Part shown: one piece after another, positions 40,157-50,844 of the stretch
How the letters are laid out: each line of letters opens with the position of its first letter
Position numbering within the stretch: the stretch's first letter is position 1
Assembly (NCBI RefSeq): GCF_029227915.1
Contig: NC_079879.1
Location: 2,418,001 to 2,482,000, forward strand
Origin: Hydractinia symbiolongicarpus
Lineage: Eukaryota; Cnidaria; Hydrozoa; Anthoathecata; Hydractiniidae
Direction: 5' to 3'
Length of the DNA: 64,000 bases
Position numbers and translations under genes: made by a program
Notes under the pieces: model-generated
Seen by the model: only the letters and a program-made list of their open reading frames with translations
What the model was told of the DNA's origin: nothing
Database searches by the model: none

Positions 40157-42823
40157 TAGCACGCGCTGAAGAAATAGAGACAGTTTCAAAAACTACATTT
40201 CATTAGCTTTCTAACAGTCTCAGTCCGCTTGAGCTACAACGGTTGCGTTCTATATTCGTACCAACATGTATTTAGCGACATTTTTCTGACATTACTAGGT
40301 TGCATCGCTTTTAACAGTGAGGCGATTGACTGTGAGACTTAATTGAAATGATTTTGGACTTTGATCTTATAAATGTGATAAATGACAGATTTTGACTCCT
40401 AGAAATAACATTCTCCTTAATTTGACATGAGTGCTGGAATTCAGCGATTTCACAGGGCGCTGTGGTAGCGCTTTAATGAAAAATTTGGATGAATAAGTCA
40501 TTTTGTACCGCGGGACCAATCGTAGTCGTTAGCGCGTGCTGAAGAAATAGAGACAGTTTCAAAAACTACATTTCATTGACTTTCTAACAGTATACGTCCG
40601 CTTGAGTTACAACGGTTGCGTCACATATTCTTACCAACATGTATTCAGCGATATTATCCTGATATTAATAGGTTGCATCGCTTTTAACAGTGAAACGATT
40701 GACTGTGAGACTTAATTGAAATGGTTTTGGACTTTGATCTTATAAATGTGATAAATGACACAATGTGACTCCAAGAACTAACATTCTCCTTAATTTAACA
40801 TGATTGCTGGAATTCAGCGATTGCACTGGGCGCTGTGATGGCGCTTCATTTAAAAAATTTGGGTAAATAAGTCATTTTGTACTGTGGGACCAATTGTAGT
40901 CGTTAGCGCGGTCTGCAGAAATGGAGACAGTTTCAAAGACTACATTTCATTGACTTTCTAACAGTATCAGTCCGCTTGAGTTACAACGGTTGCGTCTTAT
41001 ATTCGTACCAACATGTATTTAGCGATTTTTTTCTGATGTTACTAGGTTACATCACTTTTAACAGTGAAACGATTGACTGTGGGACTTAATTGAATTATTT
41101 TGGACTTCGACCTTATAAATGTGATAAATGACACAATTGGACTCCAAGAAATAACATTCTCCTTAATTTGACATGATTGCTGGAATTCAGCGATTACACA
41201 GGGCGCTGTGATAGCGCTTCACCTAAAAATTTAGATCAATAAGTCATTGTGTAACGTGGGACCAATCCTAGCTGTTAGCGTTCGTTGAAGAAATAGAGAC
41301 ATTTTCAAAAATTTTAATTCATTGAATTTCCAGCGGTATCAATCCGTTTGAGTTACAACGCTTTCGTCACATTTTCGTACCAACATTTGTTTTGCGATAT
41401 TTTTCTGATATTACTAGGTTGCATCGCTTTTAACAGTGAAACGATTGACGGTGGGACTTAATTAGAGTGATTTTGGGTTTTAACCTGATAAATGTGATAA
41501 ATGACACAATTGGACTCCAAGAAATAACATTCTTCTTAATTTGACATGACTGCTGGAACTCAGCGATTACACTGGGCGCTGTGGTACCGCTTTAATGAAA
41601 AATTTTGATAAATAAGTCATTTTGTACTGTGGGACCAATCGTAGTCGTTAGCGCGCGCTGAAGAAATAGACGCAGTTTCAAAAACTACATTTCATTGATT
41701 TTCTAACGGTATAAGTCCGTTTCAGTTACAACGGTTGCGTCACATATTCGTACCAACATTTGTTTTGCGATATTTTTCTGATATTACTAGGTTGCATCGC
41801 TTTTATCAGTGAAATGATTGACGGTGGGACTTAATTGAAATGATTTTGGACTTTGATCTTATAAATGTGATAAATGACAGATTTTGACTCCTAGAAATAA
41901 CATTCTCCTTAATTTGACATGTTTGCTGGAATTCAGCGATTTCACAGGGCGCTGTGGTAGCGCTTTAATGAAAAATTTGGATGAATAAGTCATTTTGTAC
42001 CGCGGGACCAATCGTAGTCGTTAGCGCGTGCTGAAGAAATAGAGACAGTTTCAAAAACTACATTTCATTGACTTTCTAACAGTATAGGTCCGCTTGAGTT
42101 ACAACGGTTGCGTCACATATTCTTACCAACATGTATTCAGCGATATTATCCTGATATTAATAGGTTGCATCGCTTTTAACAGTGAAACGATTGACTGTGA
42201 GACTTAATTGAAATGGTTTTGGACTTTGATCTTATAAATGTGATAAATGACACAATGTGACTCCAAGAACTAACATTCTCCTTAATTTAACATGATTGCT
42301 GGAATTCAGCGATTGCACTGGGCGCTGTGATGGCGCTTCATTTAAAAAATTTGGATAAATAAGTCATTTTGTACCGTGGGACCAATCGTAGTCGTTAGCG
42401 CGTGCTGAAGAAATAGAGACAGTTTCAAAAACTACATTTCATTGATTTTCTAACAGTATAGGTCCGCTTGAGTTACAACGGTTGCGTCACATATTCGTAC
42501 CAACATGCATTCGGCGATATTTTTCTGATGTTAATAGGTTGCATGGCTTTTAACATTGAAGCGATTGACTGTGGGACTTAATTGAATTGATTTTGGACTT
42601 TGACCATATAAATGTGATAAATCAGCCAATTTGACTCCAAGAAATAACATTCTTGTTAATCTGACATGATTGCTGTAACTCAGCGATTACACAGGGTTAT
42701 TTAAAAATTTAGATAAATAAGTCATTTTGTGCTGTGGGACCAATCGTAGCCCTTAGCACGCGCTGAAGAAATAGAGACAGTTTCAAAACCTACATTTCAT
42801 TAACTTTCTAACAGTCTCAGGCC

Positions 42824-42827
42824 GCTT
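42824..42827. repeat. Target site duplication GCTT, left copy of insertion 1
   Basis: GCTT ends the interrupted satellite (CTCAGGCCGCTT) and reappears at 43675 as the start of GCTTGAGCTAC. Uninterrupted satellite at 60111 and 61950 reads CAGGCCGCTTGAGCTAC with GCTT once. The extent is slightly uncertain because the element tail is itself (CTT)n on the plus strand. Confidence 0.75.
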
Positions 42828-42845
42828 CTTCTTAATTTATTTAAC

Positions 42846-42938
42846 GTCGGAGAAATAACTATGTACATATAGCTTCCTGATATAAAAAAATAAATAAATA
42901 CATACTTATAAATATACAGGAAACTAATCAAATCCGAC
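42846..42938 (-). promoter_or_regulatory. 3'-UTR hairpin of the truncated element
   Basis: GTCGGA (42846-42851) and TCCGAC (42933-42938) can pair as a 6-bp stem, close to the 3' end. The other element has GTCGGTT and AACCGAC in the same places. The sixth pair is A:T here and T:A there, a compensatory change. An AATAAA motif lies at 42836-42841 (minus strand), between stem and tail. A role in recognition by the reverse transcriptase is inference. Confidence 0.6.
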
Positions 42939-42976
42939 AAAAATTTGTTTATGGTTTTGTGAAAAATGTATAAAAA

Positions 42977-43674
42977 TTAAGAAAAAATATTTAAATAGAC
43001 CGAGTGACTGAAATCATATTCCTTTAGTTTCGTTTTAAATTTTTTTAAGGCTGTTACAAGTTTTCAATTCGGAAGGTAAAGTATTCCAAATTTTAGGCCC
43101 CAATGAGCGAAAACATTTTTCCCCAATTTTTTGTATTAAAGTTCAATGTTTTAAGATTATTTAAATATTGACTTCGTACTGGCCTGTTTGTTTCGCTGCG
43201 TTGAAAGATGTCTAACATAAATGGCGGATTTAAATTACAAAGAGATTAAAAAATCTCTATACATAGATTTCGTATTCGCATAATTTTCATGTAGTTACTT
43301 TTGTTCTTGGTAGAAATGTACTTTTCTTTTCTCTCTGAATATCCGCTATCTACAAATTTTAGGGCTCGCTTATGGAGTTTTTCGACCCTAGAAAGTGATT
43401 TTGAAGATGAGAATTTCCAAATAAGTGGACAGTAGTTAAAGTTTGAATACACAAAACTTTCTGCTAAGACACTCTTAGCTTTAAAAGGAAGTATGTTTTT
43501 AAATCTATACAAAGCATTTAGTTGCGCAGATGCTTTCTTGCTAACCTCATTTAAGTGCTGATCAAATCTAAGGTTATTGTCAATTTTAACTCCTAAAAGT
43601 TTGACTGTGTCTTGCGAATATATGTTTTTATCTCCGATTCTTATCAGTTTACTACTTGTGTTTTCTATCCTATA
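42977..43674 (-). pseudogene. C-terminal fragment of a retrotransposon reverse transcriptase (ORF2)
   Basis: This is the last 230 or so residues of a CR1-like ORF2 protein, downstream of the reverse-transcriptase catalytic core, which is missing. Visible blocks are VKLLGVKID, KASAQLNALYRFKN, FVYSNFNYCPLIW and FSSSKSL, then RPVRSQ and a final LPSELKT-like segment. All have counterparts in the full-length element. The first open stretch (43246-43674) ends at a TAA that replaces a conserved codon. The same frame then continues, with further frameshifts near 43110-43130 and at an A-run at 43040-43046, to a terminal TAA at 42977-42979. The open frame extends upstream to 43719 only by reading into satellite; those 15 residues are not part of the protein. 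It cannot be functional. Confidence 0.88.
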
Positions 43675-43678
43675 GCTT
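43675..43678. repeat. Target site duplication GCTT, right copy of insertion 1
   Basis: This is the second copy of GCTT; satellite continues as GAGCTACAAAGG. The flank carries several substitutions relative to the paralogous units at 60.1 and 61.95 kb, including ACATC for ACGTC. Confidence 0.75.
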
Positions 43679-43976
43679 GAGCTACAAAGGTTACATCTTT
43701 TATTCGTACCAACATGCATTTAGCGATATTTTTCTGACATTACTAGGTTGCATCGCTTTTAACAGTGAGGCGATTGACTGTAAGACTTAATTGAAATGAT
43801 TTTGGACTTTGATATTATAAATGCGATAAATGACACAATTTGACTCCAAGAAATAACATTCTCCTTAATTTGACATGATTGCTGGAATTCAGCTATTACA
43901 CAGGGCGCTGTGGTAGCGCTTTAATGAAAATTTAGATGAATAAGTCATTTTGTACCGTGGGACCAATCGCAGTCGT

Positions 43977-44404
43977 TAGCGCGTGCTGAAGAAATAGAGA
44001 GTTTCAAAAACTACATTTCATTGACTTTATAACAGTATAGGTCCGCTTGAGTTACAACGGTTGCGTCACATATTCTTACCAACATGTATTCAGCGACATT
44101 TTCTTGATATTAATAGGTTGCATCGCTTGTAACAGTGAAACGATTGACTGTGGGACTTAATTGAATTGATTTTGGACTTTGACCTTATAAATGTTATAAA
44201 TGAGACAATTGGACTCCAAGAAATGACATCCTCCTTAGCTTGACATGATTGCTGGAACTCAGTGATTACTCAGGGCTCTATGGTTGCGCTTTAATGAAAA
44301 ATTTAGAAGAAAAAGTCAGTTTTTACACAGGGCGCTGTGGTAGCGCTTTAATGAAAAATTTAGATGAATAAGTCATTTTGTACCGTGGGACCAATCGTAG
44401 TCGT
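43977..44404. repeat. Lengthened satellite unit (428 bp)
   Basis: The unit runs to its TCAGTTTTTAC near 44325 and then returns to ACACAGGGCGCTGTGG, repeating about 56 bp of the unit end. TTAC is common to both sides of the joint, as expected for unequal exchange or template switching at a 4-base match. The two halves come from different subtypes (GAAGAAAAAGTC before, GATGAATAAGTC after). Confidence 0.8.
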
Positions 44405-47400
44405 TAGCGCGTGCTGAAGAAATAGAGACAGTTTCAAAAACTACATTTCATTGATTTTCTAACAGTATAGGTCCGCTTGAGTTACAACGGTTGCGTCACA
44501 TATTCGTACCAACATGTATTCAGCGATATTTTTTTGATGTTACCAGGTAGCATCGCTTTTAACAGTGAAACGATTGGCTGTGGGACTTAATTGAATTATT
44601 TTGGACTTCGACCTTATAAATGTGATAAATGACACAATTGGACTCCAAGAAATAACATTCTCCTTAATTTGACATGATTGCTGGAATTCAGCGATTACAC
44701 ATGGCGCTGTGATAGCCCTTCACTTAAAAACTTAAATAAATAAGTCATTGTGTAACGTGGGACCAATCCTAGCCGTTAGCGTTCGTTGAAGAAATAGAGA
44801 CATTTTCAAAAATTACAATTCATTGAATTTCCAGCCGTATCAATCCGTTTGAGTTACAACGCTTGCGTCACATATTCGTACCAACATTTGTTTTGCGATA
44901 TTTTTCTGATATTACTAGGTTGCATCGCTTTTAACAGTAAAATGATTGACGGTGGGACTTAATTGAATTGATTTTAGGTTTTAACCTTATAAATGTGATA
45001 AATGACACAATTGGACACCAAGAAATAACATTCTTCTTAATTTGACCTGATTGCTGGAACTCAGCAATTACACAGGGCGCTCGGGTGGCGCGTTTTTTAA
45101 AAATTTAGATAAATAAGCCATTTTGTACTGTGGTCCCAATCGTAGCCGTTAGCACGCGCTGAAGATATAGAGACAGTTTCAAAAACTACATTTCATTGAC
45201 TTTCTAACAGTCTCAGTTCGCTTAAGCTACAACGGTTGCGTTTTATATTCGTACCAACATGTATTTAGCGATATTTTTCTGACATTACTAGGTTGCATCG
45301 CTTTTAACAGTGAGGCGATTGACTGTGAGACTTAATTGAAATGATTTTGGACTTTGATCTTATAAATGTGATAAATGACAGATTTTGACTCCTAGAAATA
45401 ACATTTTCCTTAATTTGACATGATTGCTGGAATTCAGCGATTTCACAGGGCGCTGTGGTAGCGCTTTAATGAAAAATTTAGATGAATAAGTCATTTTGTA
45501 CCGCGGACCAGTCTTAGTCGTTAGCGCGTGCTGAAGAAATAGAGACAGTTTCAAAGACTACATTTCATTGACTTTCTAACAGTATAGGTCCGCTTGAGTT
45601 ACAACGGTTGCGTCACATATTCGTACCAACATGTATTCAGCGGTATTTTTCTGATGTTACTAGGTAGCATCACTTTTAACAGTGAAACGATTGACTGTGG
45701 GACTTAATTGAATTATTTTGGACTTCGACCTTATAAATGTGATAAATGACACAATTGGACTCCAAGAAATAACATCCTTCTTAGCTTGACATGATTGATG
45801 GAACTCAGTGATTACACAGGGCGCTGTGGTAGCGCTTTAATGAAAAATTTAGATAAATAAGTCATTTTGTACTGTGGGACCAATCGTAGCCCTTAGCACG
45901 CGCTGAAAAAATAGAGACAGTTTTAAAAACTACATTTCATTGACTTTCTAACAGTATCATTCCGCTTGAATTACAACGGTTGCGTCTTATATTCGTACCA
46001 ACATGTATTTAGCGATTTTTTTCTGATGTTACTAGGTTACATCGCTTTTAACAGTGAAGCAATTGACTGTGGGACTTAATTGAATTGATTTTGGACTTTG
46101 ACCTTATAAATGTTATAAATGAGACAATTGGACTCCAAGAAATAACATCCTTCTTAGCTTGACATGATTGATGGAACTCAGTGATTACTCAGCGCGCTAT
46201 GGTAGCGCTTTGATGAAAAATTTAGAAGAAAAAGACAGTTTTTACTGTGGGACCAATCCTAGCCGTTAACGCGCGCTGAGAAAACAGAGACAGTTTCAAA
46301 AACTACATTTCATTGACTTTCTAACAGTATAGGTCCGCTTGAGTTACAACGGTTGCGTCACATATTCGTACCAACATGTATTCAGCGGTATTTTTCTGAT
46401 GTTACTAGGTAGCATCACTTTTAACAGTGAAACGATTGACTGTGGGACTTAATTGAATTATTTTGGACTTCGACCTTATAAATGTGATAAATGACACAAT
46501 TGGACTCCAAGAAATAACATTCTCCTTAATTTGACATGATTGCTGGAATTCAGCGATTTCACAGGGAGCTGTGGTAGCGCTTTAATGAAAAATTTAGAAG
46601 AAAAAGTCAGTTTTTACTGTGGGACCAATCCTAGCCGTTAACGCGCGCTGAGAAAACAGAGACAGTTTCAAAAACTACACTTCATTGACTTTCTAACAGT
46701 ATAGGTCCGCTTGAGTTACAACGGTTGCGTCACATATTCGTACCAACATGTATTCAGCGGTATTTTTCTGATGTTACTAGGTAGCATCACTTTTAACAGT
46801 GAAACGATTGACTGTGGGACTTAATTGAATTATTTTGGACTTCGACCTTATAAATGTGATAAATGACACAATTGGACTCCAAGAAATAACATTCTCCTTA
46901 ATTTGACATGATTGCTGGAATTCAGCGATTACACAGGGCGCTGTGATAGCGCTTCACTTAAAAATTTAGATCAATAAGTCATTGTGTAACGTGGGACCAA
47001 TCCTAGCCGTTAGCGTTCGTTGAAGAAATAGAGACATTTTCAAAAATTACAATTCATTGAATTTCCAGCGGTATCAATCCGTTTGAGTTACAACGCTTAC
47101 GTCACATATTCGTACCAACATTTGTTTTGCGATATTTTTCTGATATCACTAGGTTGCATCGCTTTTAACAGTGAAACGATTGACGGTGGGACTTAATTAG
47201 AGTGATTTTGGGTTTTAACCTGATAAATGTGATAAATGACACAATTGGACTCCAAGAAATAACATTCTTCTTAATTTGACATGACTGCTGGAACTCAGCG
47301 ATTACACTGGGCGCTGTGGTACCGCTTTAATGAAAAATTTAGATAAATAAGTCTTTTTGTACTGTGGGACCAATCGTAGTCGTTAGCGCGCGCTGAAGAA

Positions 47401-47756
47401 ATAGACGCAGTTTCAAAAACTACATTTCAATGATTTTCTAACGGTATAAGTCCGTTTCAGTTGCAACGGTTGCGTCACATATTCGTACCAACATTTGTTT
47501 TGCGATATTTTTCTGATATTACTAGGTTGCATCGCTTTTATCAGTGAAATGATTGACGGTGGGACTTAATTGAACTGATTTTGGGTTTTAACCTTATAAA
47601 TGTGATAAATGACACAATTGGACACCAAGAAATAACATTCTTTTTAATTTGACCTGATTGCTGGAACTCAGCGATTACACAGGGCGCTCGGGTGGCGCGT
47701 TTTTTAAAAATTTAGATAAATAAGCCATTTTGTACTGTGGTCCCAAACGTAGCCGT

Positions 47757-48336
47757 TAGCACGCGCTGAAGAAATAGAGACAGTTTCAAAAACTACATTT
47801 CATTGACTTTCTAACAGTATCAGTTCCCTTGAGTTACAACGGTTGCGTCACATATTCGTACCTGTGGGTCTCAATTGAATTGATTTTGGACTTTGACCAT
47901 ATAAATGTGATAAATAAGCCAATTTGACTCCAAGATATAACATTCTTCTTAATCTGACATGATTGCTGGAACTCGGCGATTACACAGGGTTATTTAAAAA
48001 TTTAGATAAATAAGTCATTTTGTACTGTGAGACCAATCGTAGCCCTTAGCACGCGCTGAAGAAATAGAGACAGTTTCAAAAACTACATTTCATTAACTTT
48101 CTAACAGTCTCAGTCCGCTTGAGCTACAACGGTTGCGTCACATATTCGTACCTGTGGGTCTTAATTGAATTGATTTTGGACTTTGACCATATAAATGTGA
48201 TAAATAAGCCAATTTGACTCCAAGATATAACATTCTTCTTAATCTGACATGATTGCTGGAACTCGGCGATTACACAGGGTTATTTAAAAATTTAGATAAA
48301 TAAGTCATTTTGTACTGTGGGACCAATCGTAGCCCT
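47757..48336. repeat. Two tandem 290-bp short satellite units
   Basis: Boxes at 47757, 48047 and 48337 are 290 bp apart. TACCTGTGGGTC is found at 47859 and 48149. They carry the same junctions as the pair at 36679-37258, so the pair was copied over about 11 kb. Confidence 0.87.
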
Positions 48337-48666
48337 TAGCACGCGCTGAAGAAATAGAGACAGTTTCCAAAACTACAATTCATTGATTTTCTAACGGTAT
48401 AAATAAAATTTAGCGGTATTTTTCTGATATTACTAGGTTGCATCGCTTTTAACAGTGAAACGATTGACGGTGGGACTTAATTAGAGTGATTTTGCGTTTT
48501 AACTTGATAAATGTGATAAATGACACAATTGGACTCCAACAAATAACATTCTTCTTAATTTGACATGATTGCTGGAACTCAGCGATTGCACTGGGCGCTG
48601 TGGTACCGCTTTAATGAAAAATTTAGATAAATAAGTCATTTTGTACTGTGGGACCAATCGTAGTCG
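48337..48666. repeat. Deleted satellite unit (330 bp)
   Basis: After AACGGTATAAAT the unit jumps to AAAATTTAGCGG, losing the part that normally contains TCCGTTTCAGTTACAACGG and CGTCACATATTCG. A few extra A/T bases sit at the joint. I saw no second copy of this joint. Confidence 0.78.
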
Positions 48667-50624
48667 TAGGCGTGCGCTGAAGAAATAGACGCAGTTTCAA
48701 AAACTACATTTCATTGATTTTCTAACGGTATATGTCCGTTTCAGTTACAACGGTTGCGTCACATATTCGTACCAACATGTATTTAGCGGTATTTTTCTGA
48801 TATTACTAGGTTGCATGGTTTTTAACAGTGAAGCGATTGACTGTGGGACTTAATTGAATTGATTTTGGACTTTGACCATATAAATGTGATAAATGAGCCA
48901 ATTTGATTCCAAGAAATAACATTTTTCATAATCTTACATGATTGGTGGAACTCAGCGATTACACAGGGTTATTTAAAAATTTAGATAAATAAGTCATTTT
49001 GTATTGTGGGACCAATCGTAGCCCTTAGCACGCGCTGAAGAAATAGAGACATTTTAAAAAAACTACATTTCATTGACTTTCTAACAGTCTCAGTCCGCTT
49101 GAGCTACAACGGTTGCATCTTATATTCGTACCAACATGTATTTAGCGATATTTTTCTGACATTACTATGTTGCATCGCTTTTAACAGTAAGGCAATTGAC
49201 TGTGAGGCTTAATTGAAATGGTTTTGGACTTTGATCTTATAAATGTGATAAATGACACAATGTGACTCCAAGAACTAACATTCTCCTTAATTTGACATGA
49301 TTGCTGGAATTCAGCGATTGCACTGGGCGCTGTAATGGCGCTTCATATAAAAAATTTGGATAAATAAGTCATTTTGTACTGTGGGACCACTCGTAGTCGT
49401 TAGCGCGCGCTGAAGAAATAGAGACAGTTTCAAAGACTACATTTCATTGACTTTCTAACAGTATAGGTCCGCTTGAGTTACAACGGTTGCGTCACATATT
49501 CGTACCAACTTGCATTCGGCGATATTTTTCTGATATTAATAGGTTGCATGGCTTTTAACATTGAAGCGATTGACTGTGGGACTTAATTGAATTGATTTTG
49601 GACTTTGACCATATAAATGTGATAAATCAGCCAATTTGACTCCAAGAAATAACATTCTTGTTAATCTGACATGATTGCTGTAACTCAGCGATTACACAGG
49701 GTTATTTAAAAATTTAGATAAATAAGTCATTTTGTGCTGTGGGACCAATCGTTGCCCTTAGCACGCGCTGAAGAAATAGAGACAGTTTCAAAACCTACAT
49801 TTCATTAACTTTCTAACAGTCTCAGTCCGCTTGAGCTACAACGGTTGCGTTTTATATTCGTACCAACATGTATTTAGCGATATTTTTCTGACATTACTAG
49901 GTTGCATCGCTTTTAACAGTAAGGCGATTGACTGTGAGACTTAATTGAAATGATTTTGGACTTTGATCTTATAAATGTGATAAATGACAGATTTTGACTC
50001 CTAGAAATAACATTCTCCTTAATTTGACATGATTGCTGGAATTCAGCGATTTCACAGGGCGCTGTGGTAGCGCTTTAATGAAAAATTTAGATGAATAAGT
50101 CATTTTGTACCGCGGGACCAGTCTTAGTCGTTAGCGCGTGCTGAAGAAATAGAGACAGTTTCAAAGACTACATTTCATTGACTTTGTAACAGCATAGGTC
50201 CGCTTGAGTTACAACGGTTGCGTCACATATTCGTACCAACATGCATTCGGCGATATTTTTCTGATATTAATAGGTTGCATGGCTTTTAACATTGAAGCGA
50301 TTGACTGTGGGACTTAATTGAATTGATTTTGGACTTTGACCATATAAATGTGATAAATGAGACAATTGGACTCCAAGAAATAACATCCTTCTTAGCTTGA
50401 CATGATTGCTGGAACTCAGTGATTACTCAGGGCGCTATGGTAGCGCTTTAATGAAAAATTTAGAAGAAAAAGTCAGTTTTTACTGTGGGACCAATCCTAG
50501 CCGTTAACGCGCGCTGAAGAAATAGAGACAGTTTCAAAAACTACATTTCGTTGACTTTCTAACAGTATAGGTCCGCTTGAGTTACAACGGTTGCGTCACA
50601 TATTCGTACCAACATGTATTCAGC

Positions 50625-50629
50625 GATAT
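50625..50629. repeat. Target site duplication GATAT, left copy of insertion 2
   Basis: Satellite TATTCAGCGATAT stops here and GATAT resumes at 55414 as GATATTTTTCTGATG, the expected continuation. Five bases are duplicated. Confidence 0.85.
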
Positions 50630-50649
50630 GATTGATTGATTGATTGATT
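50630..50649 (-). repeat. (AATC)5 microsatellite tail of the element
   Basis: Plus strand reads GATT five times directly after the GATAT target duplication. As the 3' end of a minus-strand element it is the tail added at insertion. CR1/L2-type elements commonly end in short tandem repeats instead of poly(A). Confidence 0.85.
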
Positions 50650-50844
50650 TAATTTATTTACCGTCGGTTATTATATACAATAGTTCTTTAAAAAAAATAA
50701 TATTTTGCAAAAAACTAATCAAAACCGACCAAATATTTTTATATATTTACAATTTAGATGAAAACTATAATAAATAAATAATGAATAAATAATAAATAAA
50801 AGATAAACATTCCCCCTCTGCCATTTTCGTATTGATTACGCAAG
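50650..50844 (-). other. 3' UTR of the full-length element
   Basis: About 195 bp, strongly AT-rich, between the ORF2 stop and the tail. It contains the hairpin arms at 50663-50669 and 50723-50729, and an AATAAA motif at 50653-50658 on the minus strand, which could serve as a poly(A) signal. The motif TTAATTTATTTA next to the tail (plus strand) is shared with the truncated element at 42832-42843. Confidence 0.75.
50663..50729 (-). promoter_or_regulatory. 3'-UTR hairpin of the full-length element
   Basis: GTCGGTT (50663-50669) and AACCGAC (50723-50729) form a perfect 7-bp stem with a 53-base AT-rich loop. The stem ends about 13 bases from the tail. The truncated element keeps the pairing with a compensated sixth base pair. 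Hairpins near the 3' end are known to be used by some L2/CR1-like reverse transcriptases for RNA recognition; that use here is inference. Confidence 0.62.

Larger units (their letters stand above)
34815..42827. repeat. Satellite block rich in variant and shortened units
   Basis: A mixture of subtypes: CAACATTTGTTTTGCG units (about 35670, 36040, 36410, 38490, 39600, 41390, 41755), GATATTATCCTGAT units (37752, 38871, 40650, 42132), GGGCGCTCGGGTGGCTC units (36604, 39791), and three 290-bp units. Long-range repeats are visible (36604 to 39791 is 3187 bp) but no single clean higher-order period holds across the block. It ends in the target duplication of the first retrotransposon. Confidence 0.83.
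42828..43674 (-). mobile_element. 5'-truncated CR1/L2-like non-LTR retrotransposon (847 bp)
   Basis: This non-satellite insert is on the minus strand. It consists of the last part of a reverse-transcriptase ORF, a 3' UTR with a small hairpin, an AATAAA motif and an (AAG)2 tail at 42828-42833. The encoded C-terminal region aligns with the full-length element at 50630-55413 at about 65% identity over roughly 85 residues (counted by hand), so it is a separate family of the same lineage. 5' truncation and a short target duplication are usual outcomes of target-primed reverse transcription. It is heavily decayed. The satellite on both sides is in register, and paralogous empty sites exist at about 60.1 and 61.95 kb. 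Confidence 0.92.
43675..50629. repeat. Satellite block between the two retrotransposons
   Basis: About 19 units continue in phase across the first insertion. Notable are a 428-bp unit (43977-44404), two 290-bp units (47757-48336) and a 330-bp unit (48337-48666). The TTTGTTTTGCG type recurs at about 44890, 47120 and 47490. It ends in the GATAT target duplication of the large element. The open frame at 45360-45554 is a satellite accident. Confidence 0.87.

Noticed and set aside
43675-43719. First 15 codons of the open frame 43246-43719
   Set aside because: They are read from satellite sequence outside the element boundary (target duplication at 43675), so they are not part of the retrotransposon protein.
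50625-50640. Site-specific insertion of the retrotransposons into the satellite
   Set aside because: The two insertions lie at different positions of the unit (GCCGCTT/GAGC and GCGATAT/TTTTC) with unrelated target bases, and about 158 other units are free.
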